A stretch of 64,000 nucleotides of DNA, from the NCBI RefSeq assembly GCF_000797495.1, contig NZ_JTGN01000017.1, forward strand, positions 1-64,000, read 5' to 3'. Each line of letters opens with the position of its first letter. The stretch's first letter is position 1. Source of the stretch: Robinsoniella peoriensis. Lineage in GTDB: Bacteria > Bacillota > Clostridia > Lachnospirales > Lachnospiraceae. The translations under genes and the position numbers were made by a program. Of this stretch, positions 35,428 to 44,808 are shown piece after piece. The notes below the pieces were generated by a model. That model was not told the DNA's origin. It saw nothing but the letters and a program-made list of their open reading frames with translations, and searched no databases.

Positions 35428-35888
35428 ATGAAGAAAAAAAGTGTAATGGCATGTTTGCTAGGTGGGATGATTGCCTTGTTGGCAGTGCACAGCAGTAATG
35501 TAAAGGCGGCAGAGATGCCTGTAACAGAAGAGGTGGGAATAGCTTCTGGTTCTACATATGAGTATTTGAATATCTATGAAGCCAGGCGAGAAATACATAT
35601 ATCAGATCAGCATCGGCCAGCTTATCGATTTCCGGTTCCACTGCTACAAGTACAGGTTCTTGCAGCAAATATGCGGCGGCAAGCGGAGATATAACGATTT
35701 ATGTGCATCTTCAAAAACAATCAGGAAGTGCATTGACAACCGTTAGTAGTACGAGTGGTACGTATAGCGCAACATCAGGGGCAAAAGCATTAGCGGCTTC
35801 CATTAATAAAGGAACATATCGAACAAAGGCATCCTGTTGGGTGAGTGGGGAGAATATAGTTGTTTACAGCTTTTCAAAAAAGTATTAA
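35428..35888 (+). pseudogene. Secreted DUF6147-like protein, frameshifted copy
   Basis: The first frame gives a signal peptide and start of the mature protein (MACLLGGMIALLAVHSSNVK, to NIYEA at about 35582). The +1 frame then continues SQARNTYIRSASASLSISGS through YRTKASCWVSGENIVVYSF to TAA at 35886-35888. RNT followed by a SLS.SG segment also occurs in the intact paralogue at 30998. One indel near 35580 explains the break. Together with the DUF4367 remnant it is a decayed duplicate of the 30326-31420 pair. Confidence 0.78.
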
Positions 35889-36345
35889 GGTCCGGGCTTT
35901 GGCGGTTATAAAGAATATCGTTATCTTTTTAGCTGGATTTGTTTTAGGGATTGTCTTTCTTTTTTCGGTAGCAGTAATCTGGGGGCTGACAAAAGAGCGG
36001 TCACAGTTATCAAAATATAAGTTGGATGCAGCAGAGACGATGAATTTTGAAGCGGTTGAACTTTGCATAGAATGTGCCGATGCCGGAATTCTTTCAATTT
36101 ATGAAAGTGGGCTTGGGATTATCAACTTGAATACAATTGAAGTGGTGAATTTAGAAAGTGATCAAACAGGAATGACAATGAGAAGGTGGGGAGAGAACGA
36201 GTCAAGTTTGTATATGATTAATTATGGGGATAGGGGCATCTGGGAGATTGATATTATGTTGGACAGTGATAGCAAGGTGGATGAACGGAGAATAAAAGAA
36301 CATTATTGTTCAAAATGCAGTGAGAGGATATTAACAAATGTTTGA
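35860..36345 (+). CDS. Membrane-anchored hypothetical protein
   Basis: This protein of about 150-161 residues has one TM helix near the N-terminus (IVIFLAGFVLGIVFLFSVAV) and a hydrophilic outer domain with two Cys pairs (CIEC near the middle, CSKC near the end). I do not recognise a family. The start is uncertain: the TTG at 35860 lies inside the preceding broken gene and has no good ribosome binding site. A later non-ATG start near 35885-35899 is possible. Confidence 0.55.
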   Translation: MFTAFQKSIKVRALAVIKNIVIFLAGFVLGIVFLFSVAVIWGLTKERSQLSKYKLDAAETMNFEAVELCIECADAGILSIYESGLGIINLNTIEVVNLESDQTGMTMRRWGENESSLYMINYGDRGIWEIDIMLDSDSKVDERRIKEHYCSKCSERILTNV

Positions 36346-36391
36346 TTTATTTGTAGTTAATACCAAAAAATGAAAAGAGAGGTGAAGTGTC

Positions 36392-36622
36392 ATGATTATC
36401 GGATATATGAATATTTTTGCTTTTGTAGTGATGGCTTCATCTCAGCTATGGCATATTTTCTATGAATGTAATCAACTGTATAGAGTTCTTAAATTCGTAA
36501 AGGGGCGGGAGGTATTAGGTGGAGGTAAGAAAAAAATTGCGTGGAATATTATATCAAATATTTTGCTGATCGTAAGGGGTTTCAAATTAATTATTATTTA
36601 CCTTGTGATTTGCTTTGGTTAA
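36392..36622 (+). CDS. Small membrane protein, unknown
   Basis: This 76-residue protein has two predicted membrane helices (about 3-20 and 52-75) joined by a basic loop (KFVKGREVLGGGKKK). AGAGGTG lies at normal distance before the ATG. It is not recognised. It sits 46 bases after the previous hypothetical gene and may be co-transcribed with it. Confidence 0.6.
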   Translation: MIIGYMNIFAFVVMASSQLWHIFYECNQLYRVLKFVKGREVLGGGKKKIAWNIISNILLIVRGFKLIIIYLVICFG

Positions 36623-36628
36623 AGTAGT

Positions 36629-37702
36629 TCACTTTTTTGCTTTACGATAATCAGAAGGTGTCATTCCTGTTTCTTTCTGAAATGATTTATAGAAATAGGA
36701 ATGATACTGATAGCCCAGAAAAATCATGATTTCATGAATGGACATATCGGTATTCACCAAAAGATTCTTTGCTTTATCCATTTTTAGAGTGTGAACATAC
36801 TCGACATAGGTTAAGCCGGTATTCTTTTTAATCAGCCGGCTATAGTAATCGCTCTGATAATGGAATTTTTCACAGAGTTTTTCCAAACTTATATCAGCAA
36901 TATTACTATTGATATATTTAGCAACAGCCTGGAATAATTTAGTTCCCTGTAATTGTTTTGAAAAGGTATAAACATCGGCAGGATCGGACTGCTTGAACAT
37001 ATTCAAAATCCGCAAGGTGTGTATTTGGGAAATTCGTCCATAACCAGGTCTGGTAAATTCCATTTCATAAAAGATTGCGGCAAGATTTTCTTCGATCTGC
37101 GTAACTGCTTTGGGGGTGGCATGCAGTTTTAAAAAGCTGACATCATTTTTGACATTACCTTTTACAAGAAAAAAATCACGTATTCTTTTATTTGTCAGGT
37201 GGTTTAAAAAATAAGAATCCAGTATTTTATTTGTAATGCAGCAGTAAAAAGCAATTCCCTCACTTCTTGAGCGAATGTCCAGATGAGCACATCTGGTATC
37301 AAAAATGCAGATATCATGTTCTTCTAAATAGATTGTCTGATTTTCAATCTGCGTGGTCCGGTTTCCCTTATATACATAGATCATTTCGTAATAATCATGT
37401 CTGTGGAAATGCTCATCTTCATTATTGTGTTCTAAAACATAAGTCTTTTGTGATATTGGCAGAGGGCATGGTGAATAGGTTGAAAGGAGATAGGCATCTT
37501 TCACGATCGGGTTACAGTATTCTACCGTCATAAAATATTCATAGGGAATCTGCAGAATGTTGTCTATATAGCCTTCTAAATTATAAGGGTGCCAGGTATT
37601 GGTTTTTTGGGTAAAATTCAGATGTTCGGTTGCGTAGGTCTTTAAATTTTTTTGGCGTTCACTTGTAAAAACCTGTTCAATATATTCCAAAACTTGTCTC
37701 AT
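36629..37702 (-). CDS. AraC family regulator with cupin-type sensor
   Basis: This 357-residue regulator has an N-terminal beta-barrel sensor with the HFHRHDYYEMIYVYKG motif. A C-terminal AraC domain occupies about the last 100 residues (LEKLCEKFHYQSDYYSRLIK and HEIMIFLGYQYHSYFYKSF). The start at 37702 has GGAGG upstream; the frame extends 24 codons further without support. It is divergent to the symporter at 37897 and the rhamnosidase operon, and probably activates it on sensing a rhamnoside or rhamnose. Confidence 0.9.
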   Translation of the reverse strand: MRQVLEYIEQVFTSERQKNLKTYATEHLNFTQKTNTWHPYNLEGYIDNILQIPYEYFMTVEYCNPIVKDAYLLSTYSPCPLPISQKTYVLEHNNEDEHFHRHDYYEMIYVYKGNRTTQIENQTIYLEEHDICIFDTRCAHLDIRSRSEGIAFYCCITNKILDSYFLNHLTNKRIRDFFLVKGNVKNDVSFLKLHATPKAVTQIEENLAAIFYEMEFTRPGYGRISQIHTLRILNMFKQSDPADVYTFSKQLQGTKLFQAVAKYINSNIADISLEKLCEKFHYQSDYYSRLIKKNTGLTYVEYVHTLKMDKAKNLLVNTDMSIHEIMIFLGYQYHSYFYKSFQKETGMTPSDYRKAKK

Positions 37703-37780
37703 ATGCGTTTCCTCCAATACCAGTAAAATGAAAATGATCATACATATTGTAACAAGTCTAATGGGAAAAAACAATCAAAA

Positions 37781-37820
37781 GTCGGATTAGAGTCATTATA
37801 TTTTTACCATGTCGGATTTG
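37781..37820. promoter_or_regulatory. Repeated GTCGGATT motif between divergent genes
   Basis: GTCGGATTAG (37781-37790) and GTCGGATTTG (37811-37820) are direct repeats 30 bases (about three helical turns) apart, between the AraC gene and the symporter. AraC proteins often bind such direct repeats. GTCGGATTA also appears before the symporter at 44809. Confidence 0.5.
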
Positions 37821-37896
37821 GTGAATTGTGGAGGAGTGCAAAAAATTCTAAAATGAACTTACTATTAAAATTCATTTACATGAGAGGATAATTAGG

Positions 37897-39246
37897 ATGA
37901 GTAAGCAAAGAACAGGTACATTACCGATGTGGAAGAAAATTGCATATGGACTGGGGAATGCAGGAGGAGGATTTACATGGGGAACAATCACAACATTTTT
38001 ACTTCTTTACTGCACAAATGTTATTGGTGTTAGTGCCGCGATTATTGGAACCTTGCTAATGGTGGCAAAAGTATTTGATGGGATCACAGATGTTTTTATG
38101 GGTCGAATCATTGATCTCACCAAATCTAAAATGGGGAAGAGCAGATTATGGTATTTGATCAGTTGTATTCCGATGGGGATTTGTATGTTCATGCTTTTTA
38201 GTGTTCCGGGTTCACTGAGAGACAATGCTAAAAGTACATGGATCTTTATTTTTTATTTGTTGATCAGCGCCGTTTTTTATACGATGAACCAGGTTGCATA
38301 TAATATGATGCTTGCCCGTGTCACGAAAGATCAGCATGATCATGTAACGATGAGTGGGGCAGCCATGTTAAGCGGCACCATCGGGAGTGTTATAGTGGCC
38401 TCCGTCACATCGGGTTTGGTTGAATCATTTGGCGGTGGACAGCCGGGATGGAGAATGGTTGCTTTGATTTATGCAGTTGTTGGAATTGCAATTTTATTGA
38501 TTCCTTTCTTTTCCCTAAAAGAGTTACCGGAAACCGAATTTGAGGCAGGATCAGAAGCAGGAGCTTTGAGTAAAGAGAAGACTATTTCTTTTGGGCAGAC
38601 AATTATGGAATTGCTGAAAAATAAATATTTTATCTTGATTCTGTTATTGTATTTTGTCGGATATGCGAATTCAGGCATTATGCAATCCAGTATGGCCTAT
38701 TACGCAACGTATTCGATGGGGAATGCCGGACTTATGGGAATTTTGGGAATGTGTACGACCATTCCGCTGATCTTAGGCTTGCCGTTTATGCCGAAGCTAA
38801 TGGATAAGCTGGGGATGCGAAAGGCCTGTGTTCTGGGATCAGCCGTATCAATTGCAGGATGCGCAGTCGCAGTTTTAGGTCAGTTTAGCGGAATGGTCAT
38901 TCTGATTATCGGTCTGCTGATTAAAGCCTTTGGAACAGTACCGGGAGCGGCGACATATACGCCATTTTTAGTAAAAGCGGATGAGTACCATTATCAGAAA
39001 AAGGGACACCGTGTTACCGGATCTTTGTTTTCCTGTGCGACAGTTGGCACGAAGATAGGACAGGGGATTGGTACGGCTATTTGTGGCTGGATCCTCACAT
39101 GGAGCGGATTTAACGGGGCGGCAGCGGTTCAAACTGGGACAGCTAATCAGGCGATCAACTTTTTATACTTGGGCTTTCCGCTCATTTTTTCAGTTATTAC
39201 AACATTTATTTATGCAAATATGAAAGTAGAAGAGGAAATCAAATAA
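37897..39246 (+). CDS. GPH-type sugar:cation symporter
   Basis: This 449-residue symporter has twelve predicted membrane helices. Family motifs are MVAKVFDGITDVFMGRIIDL followed by TKSKMGKSR, and in the second half IKAFGTVPGAATYTPFLVKA. It would import a glycoside together with Na+ or H+. AGAGGA precedes the ATG. It is first gene of an operon with the GH78 rhamnosidase 11 bases downstream and the esterase after that, so a rhamnose-containing glycoside is the expected cargo. Confidence 0.93.
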   Translation: MSKQRTGTLPMWKKIAYGLGNAGGGFTWGTITTFLLLYCTNVIGVSAAIIGTLLMVAKVFDGITDVFMGRIIDLTKSKMGKSRLWYLISCIPMGICMFMLFSVPGSLRDNAKSTWIFIFYLLISAVFYTMNQVAYNMMLARVTKDQHDHVTMSGAAMLSGTIGSVIVASVTSGLVESFGGGQPGWRMVALIYAVVGIAILLIPFFSLKELPETEFEAGSEAGALSKEKTISFGQTIMELLKNKYFILILLLYFVGYANSGIMQSSMAYYATYSMGNAGLMGILGMCTTIPLILGLPFMPKLMDKLGMRKACVLGSAVSIAGCAVAVLGQFSGMVILIIGLLIKAFGTVPGAATYTPFLVKADEYHYQKKGHRVTGSLFSCATVGTKIGQGIGTAICGWILTWSGFNGAAAVQTGTANQAINFLYLGFPLIFSVITTFIYANMKVEEEIK

Positions 39247-39257
39247 AGGAGAATGCT

Positions 39258-41936
39258 ATGCTGGAATTAAAAAATTTAAAATGTATGCATCTGATACGAC
39301 CGATCGGGATCGATGAAAATCCATACTTCTCATGGGTCCTGGAAAGTGATGAAGAAAATGTGATGCAGATATCTTATCAGCTTTTGGTGACAGATGAAGA
39401 AGGAAATGTTGTTTGGGATAGTATGAGATGTGCTTCTGAACAATCATTATATGTAGAGTATGAAGGGGAAGCTTTAAAAAGTAAAACCAAATATAAATGG
39501 AAAGTTCATATCGAGGATAATCATGGTAACAGGGCCGAGGCATCATCTGAATTTGAAACTGCATTTGGGAAGCGGGAGACGTGGCAGGCAAGCTGGGTAA
39601 AAGCACCGTTTCAGAGCATGGAACGGCAGGCGCATCTGGGTGAACAGCCGCCGGCGGTACTTTTTCGGCAGTGCATCAGGCTGGCGCAGGAAGTGAAGAA
39701 AGCAAGGCTCTATGCGACCTGTCATGGTGTTTATCAGCTGACGGTAAATGGGAACCATCCTGATGACCGGGAGTTTGCCCCGGAGTGTACGGTGTATCGA
39801 GACTATTTATGTTACCAGACGTATGATATTACGGAGTTTTTAAACAACGGTGAAAATGTCATCGGTATGCATGTAGGAGATGGCTGGTATCATGGTTATA
39901 TGACAAAAGCCAAGGACGACGATTATGATCCGGCATTTGCGGTCTTAACACAGTTGGAAGTTACTTATTTGGATGGCACTACGGAATGTTTTGGCTCAGA
40001 TGAAACCGTGAAAGTATGCGAAAGCGCTGTTCGCTGTTCAGACTTGTTTGCAGGAGAACGCTATGATGCAAATTATATTCCAGCTGGCTGGGAAAATCCT
40101 GATTTTGATGACAGCAAGTGGTCTGATGTTATCATAGCAGACTTTGGCTATGCGAACTTGCGGGCACAATACGGACAGCCGGTTCGACCGATTAAAGTAT
40201 TGCCGGTGAACAAAATCCTTATATCACCAAAAGGTGAGCGGATTGTTGATCTTGGTCAGGTGATTGCGGGGCGTGTTCGCATGTATATCGATGTCCCCAA
40301 AGGGACGCAGGTGACGATCATTCATACTGAAGGGCTGGACGCGGAAGGGAATTTCTTCGATAATAACCCGACGGCTGATCAGCGGATTGAGTATATCTCA
40401 GATGGTATAGCCAGAGTGTATGAACCACATTTTACATTTCAGGGCTTTCGTTATGTGATGATCGACGGTGTGGAAGAGTTAAAGGAGGAGAATCTGTCAG
40501 CGGTGGTATTAAGCTCAGAGAAAGAGGATGTTGGTACATTTTCTTGCTCAAATGAGGCGATTAATAGATTGTATAAAAATATCCGCTGGTCACAGCATGC
40601 AAATATGCTTTCTATACCGACAGATTGCCCGCAGCGTGAAAAAGCCGGGTGGACAGGAGATATTCAAGTATACGCAAAAACGGCATTATTAAATGAGGAC
40701 ATCACACCATTTTTAACCCGATGGCTTGAGAATCTTGCCTGTGAACAGAAAGAAAATGGCTCAGTACCATTTGTAGTACCGTTAGCAGGAGCGTATCTTG
40801 GTCAGTATGAGATGTATGAAGAGCAGTTTCATACACCGGGGGCTGTGGCACCGGCAGGCTGGGGGGATGCTGCTGTATTGATTCCATACTATATGTATCA
40901 CCTGACCGGAAATACCCGCATCCTGAAGCAGCAATATGAATCGATGAAAAAATGGTGTGAGTTTATCTTAAAGACCGCCAGAGAAAACCGGCCGCAGGAA
41001 AGTACGCTTCCGGATGAAGTTGAACAATATTTATGGAATACGGGGCATCATTATGGAGAGCATTTGATCCCCAGTTATTCGAAGGATGGTTATGGTGATA
41101 GTACTTTTGAGGCTATTCGGATCTCAACAAAATATGTAGCACCGATTTATGGATACTATTCTGTTGCAAGTATGGCTGAAATGGCCGAAATTCTCAAAAG
41201 GAAAGACGATGCCACATATTACGCAGAGATGGCTGAACACATAAAAACAGCAATTCAAAAGGGGGTTATGGATCAGGAGGGAAATATGCCTGCCGATCTG
41301 ATGGGGGCATATGCAATGCCGCTTTACTATGGCTTAGTGCCAGAGAAACTTAAGCAAAAATTTACCGAAAATTTAGTCCGAAAGATAGAAGAGAATAAAG
41401 GGTGCCTGGACGTGGGGTTTTTGGGAATACCAATTCTGCAGGATGCTTTATGCCAGATTGGGCGCCGGGACTTAGCGTATAATTTGTTATTTAATGAAAA
41501 TGCGCCGTCATGGTTATATGAAGTGAAGCATGGTGCGACTACTATCTGGGAGAGTTGGTTTGCCCTGGCAGAAGATGGTGCTCCCTTTATATCAGAAATT
41601 TATGGTATGGTATTTTGTATGAGCTTAAATCATTATGCGTTTGGATGCGTGGATGACTGGATATTCCGTAATGTAAACGGAATCAATTACGAAGAACCCG
41701 GATTCAAAAAGATTTTGATTCAGCCGCGGTTAGATGAACGTTTAGAATGGGCGAAACGAACCTTTACATCCGGATATGGTGAGATAGTGTCAGCGTGGGA
41801 GAAGAAGGAGGGGACTTTTGAACTTTATGTCGAGATACCATGTAATACAACTGCGGTGATTGTCTTGCCGGATGGACAGCGGCATGAAAAAGGCAGTGGA
41901 AAATATCACTTTCAAATGGATATGAACAAAGCTTAA
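39258..41936 (+). CDS. Alpha-L-rhamnosidase, GH78
   Basis: This 892-residue cytoplasmic enzyme has N-terminal beta-sandwich domains: an Ig-like N domain at about 1-105 (NPYFSWVLESD), then the carbohydrate-binding-like domain with DDREFAPECTVYRDYLCYQT. The (alpha/alpha)6 barrel starts near 420 with the GH78 signature IPTDCPQREKAGWTGDIQ (Asp456, Glu460, Asp469 region). A C-terminal beta domain ends the protein. It releases terminal alpha-L-rhamnose from glycosides. AGGAG lies upstream. It is co-transcribed with the symporter and esterase. Confidence 0.94.
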   Translation: MLELKNLKCMHLIRPIGIDENPYFSWVLESDEENVMQISYQLLVTDEEGNVVWDSMRCASEQSLYVEYEGEALKSKTKYKWKVHIEDNHGNRAEASSEFETAFGKRETWQASWVKAPFQSMERQAHLGEQPPAVLFRQCIRLAQEVKKARLYATCHGVYQLTVNGNHPDDREFAPECTVYRDYLCYQTYDITEFLNNGENVIGMHVGDGWYHGYMTKAKDDDYDPAFAVLTQLEVTYLDGTTECFGSDETVKVCESAVRCSDLFAGERYDANYIPAGWENPDFDDSKWSDVIIADFGYANLRAQYGQPVRPIKVLPVNKILISPKGERIVDLGQVIAGRVRMYIDVPKGTQVTIIHTEGLDAEGNFFDNNPTADQRIEYISDGIARVYEPHFTFQGFRYVMIDGVEELKEENLSAVVLSSEKEDVGTFSCSNEAINRLYKNIRWSQHANMLSIPTDCPQREKAGWTGDIQVYAKTALLNEDITPFLTRWLENLACEQKENGSVPFVVPLAGAYLGQYEMYEEQFHTPGAVAPAGWGDAAVLIPYYMYHLTGNTRILKQQYESMKKWCEFILKTARENRPQESTLPDEVEQYLWNTGHHYGEHLIPSYSKDGYGDSTFEAIRISTKYVAPIYGYYSVASMAEMAEILKRKDDATYYAEMAEHIKTAIQKGVMDQEGNMPADLMGAYAMPLYYGLVPEKLKQKFTENLVRKIEENKGCLDVGFLGIPILQDALCQIGRRDLAYNLLFNENAPSWLYEVKHGATTIWESWFALAEDGAPFISEIYGMVFCMSLNHYAFGCVDDWIFRNVNGINYEEPGFKKILIQPRLDERLEWAKRTFTSGYGEIVSAWEKKEGTFELYVEIPCNTTAVIVLPDGQRHEKGSGKYHFQMDMNKA

Positions 41937-41953
41937 AATGGAGGAAGAATATA

Positions 41954-42910
41954 ATGGTAACAATAACAAATACATTAAAGGAAATCAGTGAACAGGCAGA
42001 ATTCAGTGATTATGGAAGGGTGATCGTGCCATCAGAGGGGCCGATGTCAGAATTGTCATTGGCGCAGTTTGCCGGGATTTCCTGCTGGAATGCGCAGAGC
42101 ATGGCCGATGGATACAACCGATTACTGGAAATTGCCGAAAAAAAACGAAAAATCTATTATCCGTTGTGGGATGAAACAATGGCAAGTGAAGATGCGTCTT
42201 TAAAAGAGCGTTATCTGGTTCATTTTTCGGTGGATAAGAAAGCACCTGTCGTCATTGTATGTGCTGGAGGGGGCTATCTGGGCTGCGCCTCAATGATAGA
42301 GGCATATCCAACATGCGTGCATTTAAATCAACTGGGTTATCATGCGTTTGCTTTGAACTATCGCTGCGGTGAACATGCAAAAGCTCCAAATCCATTAGAT
42401 GATATGGCCGATGCGATTTCCTTCCTTCGGGAAAATGCTGAAGCATTAGGAATAGATATGTCAAATTATGGAATTGCAGGATTCTCAGCCGGAGGGCATC
42501 TTGCGGCTTGTTTTGGAACGGAAGCAGTTGGATGGAAGCATTATGGTTTGCCATGCCCATCGGTGGTGTTTTTAGCATATCCGGTAGTGACAATGGGAGA
42601 AAATTCGCATGATTCATCAAGGGAAATGTTTCTGGGAAAAGTAAATGTTAATAATGAACAGATGATCTGCCGGTATTCCGCAGAGAAGCAAATAAGTTCG
42701 GCATATCCGCCGGTTTTTGTATGGCAGTGCGAAAGAGATAATGCGGTATCAATTGAAAATACACAGATGCTAGTGAAGGCATTGGCAGAAAAAAATGTTC
42801 CGCATATTTATGAAACATTTGATAGCGATGCACATGGTTGGGGAGCAGGTGATAATACTTTGGCAGAGGGATGGGTAAAACGAGCAGTAGCGTTTTGGCA
42901 AAAAAAATAA
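41954..42910 (+). CDS. Alpha/beta hydrolase, carbohydrate esterase-like
   Basis: This 318-residue cytoplasmic esterase/lipase-type hydrolase has the oxyanion region VIVCAGGGYLG (HGG-like), nucleophile Ser178 in GIAGFSAGGHLA, catalytic Asp near WQCERDNAVSIENTQ and His in DSDAHGWG. The resemblance is to acetyl-xylan esterase-type enzymes of sugar loci. It likely removes acyl groups from imported glycosides before or after the rhamnosidase acts. GGAGG precedes the start. A second, C-terminal-only copy is at 43776-44099. Confidence 0.9.
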   Translation: MVTITNTLKEISEQAEFSDYGRVIVPSEGPMSELSLAQFAGISCWNAQSMADGYNRLLEIAEKKRKIYYPLWDETMASEDASLKERYLVHFSVDKKAPVVIVCAGGGYLGCASMIEAYPTCVHLNQLGYHAFALNYRCGEHAKAPNPLDDMADAISFLRENAEALGIDMSNYGIAGFSAGGHLAACFGTEAVGWKHYGLPCPSVVFLAYPVVTMGENSHDSSREMFLGKVNVNNEQMICRYSAEKQISSAYPPVFVWQCERDNAVSIENTQMLVKALAEKNVPHIYETFDSDAHGWGAGDNTLAEGWVKRAVAFWQKK

Positions 42911-42990
42911 ATATAGTGTAGTTGCCTTTTATTGAATCATAGGATAATATATTTTGAAAGATCATTTATTATCACTTGAGGAGAAGATAT

Positions 42991-43839
42991 ATGAAAAACA
43001 CTGGGCCAGACCTCTTTTTGCTGGAAAGACTCTACCGAAACAGCAAACTTCCTGTATATATCTATGAAAAAGGCAAAGAAGGGATTTCCATTCCAGCAAT
43101 AGATAAGGTAAATCGATTGTATCAAAATGACAAAATGCTTTTGGATGAGCTTATTTCCTGTGCGGATAAAAAAACATTACCATGTATTTATATGGAGGAA
43201 ATCAAAATATTCCATGGTGTTTTTACTGATGGGGACGGCAGATATTATATTTGGGGACCTGCTGCGCTGGAAGAGCTGACAAAAGTACATCTGGCATCCT
43301 ATAAGCATAGACATAATGTTGGTGATTCACACTTTCAGATTCAGAAAAGCACATATGAGATTCTATCGAATATTATGTCCATTGCTTATCTCTATCTTTG
43401 TCAGAAGCAGGTGCAGGAGGAAGATATTCTGATCGATTGGGGAGAAGAAGAGGAAAGGTATGAAGCAAATCCAGGAGAGATGGAACGGTATCAGTTGGAT
43501 AAATCAGAAATAAACCGTATCCACAACAGCATTGAGTATGAGAACCGATATGTGGCAGCAGTAGAACAAGGGGATGTCACAGTAATGAAAAAGCTGATGC
43601 AGATAAACTCACTGGATGTTGAAGGAATCGGTGTAGTCGCAGAAAATGCGCTAAAGCAGATGGAATATCTCTGTGTATCCTCTGTAATGCTGGTTTCGAG
43701 AGCAGCCATTCGCGGCGGGCTGAATCCAGAATATGCTCATGATTTATCCGATGTATATCTGCAGAAACTTGAGAAATGTCACATGAGTCATCAAGAGAGA
43801 TGTTTCTCGGCAAAGAGAACTTTGATAACAAGCAAATGA
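42991..43839 (+). CDS. AraC-type regulator truncated by fusion, sensor part only
   Basis: This 282-residue product aligns over residues ~1-260 with the full regulator at 57441: both contain SLEYENR/SIEYENR, VMISRAA/VMLVSRAA and DIYLRKLEKAK/DVYLQKLEKC. After LQKLEKC the reading frame runs into DNA that encodes, in another frame, the tail of an esterase. The last ~20 residues are therefore out-of-frame junk and the AraC helix-turn-helix is missing. GAGGAGAAG precedes the ATG at 42991. It cannot bind DNA by itself. Confidence 0.75.
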   Translation: MKNTGPDLFLLERLYRNSKLPVYIYEKGKEGISIPAIDKVNRLYQNDKMLLDELISCADKKTLPCIYMEEIKIFHGVFTDGDGRYYIWGPAALEELTKVHLASYKHRHNVGDSHFQIQKSTYEILSNIMSIAYLYLCQKQVQEEDILIDWGEEEERYEANPGEMERYQLDKSEINRIHNSIEYENRYVAAVEQGDVTVMKKLMQINSLDVEGIGVVAENALKQMEYLCVSSVMLVSRAAIRGGLNPEYAHDLSDVYLQKLEKCHMSHQERCFSAKRTLITSK

Positions 43840-44099
43840 TCCGGCAGTATTCGGCAGAACAACAGGTCACAGCAGCGTATCCGCCAACATTTATATGGCA
43901 ATGTCAGAGGGATAATGCCGTACCAATCGAAAACACGCAGATGCTGGTAAAATCATTGGAGAAAAACCATATTCCTCATTTGTACAAAACCTTTGACAGT
44001 GATGCCCATGGATGGGGAGCCGGTAATGCTACCCCGGCCGCAGACTGGGTGAAGAGAGCTGTTTCATTCTGGCAGGGTTTTATGAATGAACTAGATTGA
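43776..44099 (+). pseudogene. Esterase C-terminal fragment (partial duplicate)
   Basis: These 107 residues (MSHESSREMFLGKENFDNKQ to VKRAVSFWQG) match the last third of the esterase at 41954 (NSHDSSREMFLGKVNVNNEQ to VKRAVAFWQK) at high identity. The catalytic Ser region is absent, while the Asp and His segments remain. It begins exactly where the regulator at 42991 loses homology, so a deletion joined the two. There is no ribosome binding site at 43776. Confidence 0.8.
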
Positions 44100-44111
44100 T
44101 AAGTACACTCG

Positions 44112-44669
44112 CTAATGTGAGGCAGGTGGCCGTAGATTGGAGATGATCTCGGCCATCTGTTTTTCTGTTTCGGGGCATCCGTCTTCCAGCCATTGCCGGA
44201 TGATAGCGAAAAAACCAGCTTTCATAAAATTGAAATAATACGAACCGGTTCGTTCATCGAGGTTGTAATAGACAAAGATATGGCGGACAAAGTTTTTATT
44301 CAGAGCAATGATACTGTTCGATAAAACCGGGTTATTCACATCAGTTAACGACAGTATATAAAATCTGCGGTAAGCTTTAAAGTGTTCTAATAAAATCACG
44401 ACATAATCATATTCTGTTTTAGTGTCTGGAGAAGCGGCGAGAGCGTCATAACGATCCAGCAGGATATGGTTCAACTCATCCCCGATCTGTTCCACAACAT
44501 CGTAGATATCCTTAAAATGAGCATAAAAAGTGGAACGGTTGATGTTAGTCTCAGAGCAGAGCGTCTGAATCGTAAGCTGACTGAAAGTATGTTCTTTTAT
44601 AATTCTGTACACATAATCTTTTATTTTCTTATGTGTCTTCTGATAACCGAGATTCTTTTCTTGATTCAT
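44112..44669 (-). CDS. TetR family regulator
   Basis: This 185-residue regulator has an N-terminal TetR helix-turn-helix (FSQLTIQTLCSETNINRSTF, then YAHFKDIYDVV). The C-terminal ligand domain resembles the DhaS-like/TetR_C_7 group. The start at 44669 has GAGGAGAAAT upstream. It is divergent to the symporter at 44809, and a 16-base palindrome lies in its leader. It presumably represses the symporter and itself. An 81-base copy of its 3' end lies at 51495. Confidence 0.9.
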   Translation of the reverse strand: MNQEKNLGYQKTHKKIKDYVYRIIKEHTFSQLTIQTLCSETNINRSTFYAHFKDIYDVVEQIGDELNHILLDRYDALAASPDTKTEYDYVVILLEHFKAYRRFYILSLTDVNNPVLSNSIIALNKNFVRHIFVYYNLDERTGSYYFNFMKAGFFAIIRQWLEDGCPETEKQMAEIISNLRPPASH

Positions 44670-44708
44670 GTTATTTCTCCTCGAAATCTTTTTTGTCTGC
44701 ACTAAAAA

Positions 44709-44724
44709 TCCAACATATGCCGGA
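44709..44724. promoter_or_regulatory. Candidate TetR operator
   Basis: TCCAACATATGCCGGA is a 16-base palindrome if purine transitions are allowed (TCCRRCATATGYYGGA). It sits about 40 bases before the TetR start in the divergent promoter region. GTCGGATTA at 44787-44795, next to the symporter, may be a related half-site. Confidence 0.5.
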
Positions 44725-44808
44725 CTTTGTTCGTTGAAGTTCTATAGTTACTCCTATTATAATTAATTTATAAAAAAGATACAAGTGTCGGATTAATGGA
44801 GGAAAATT

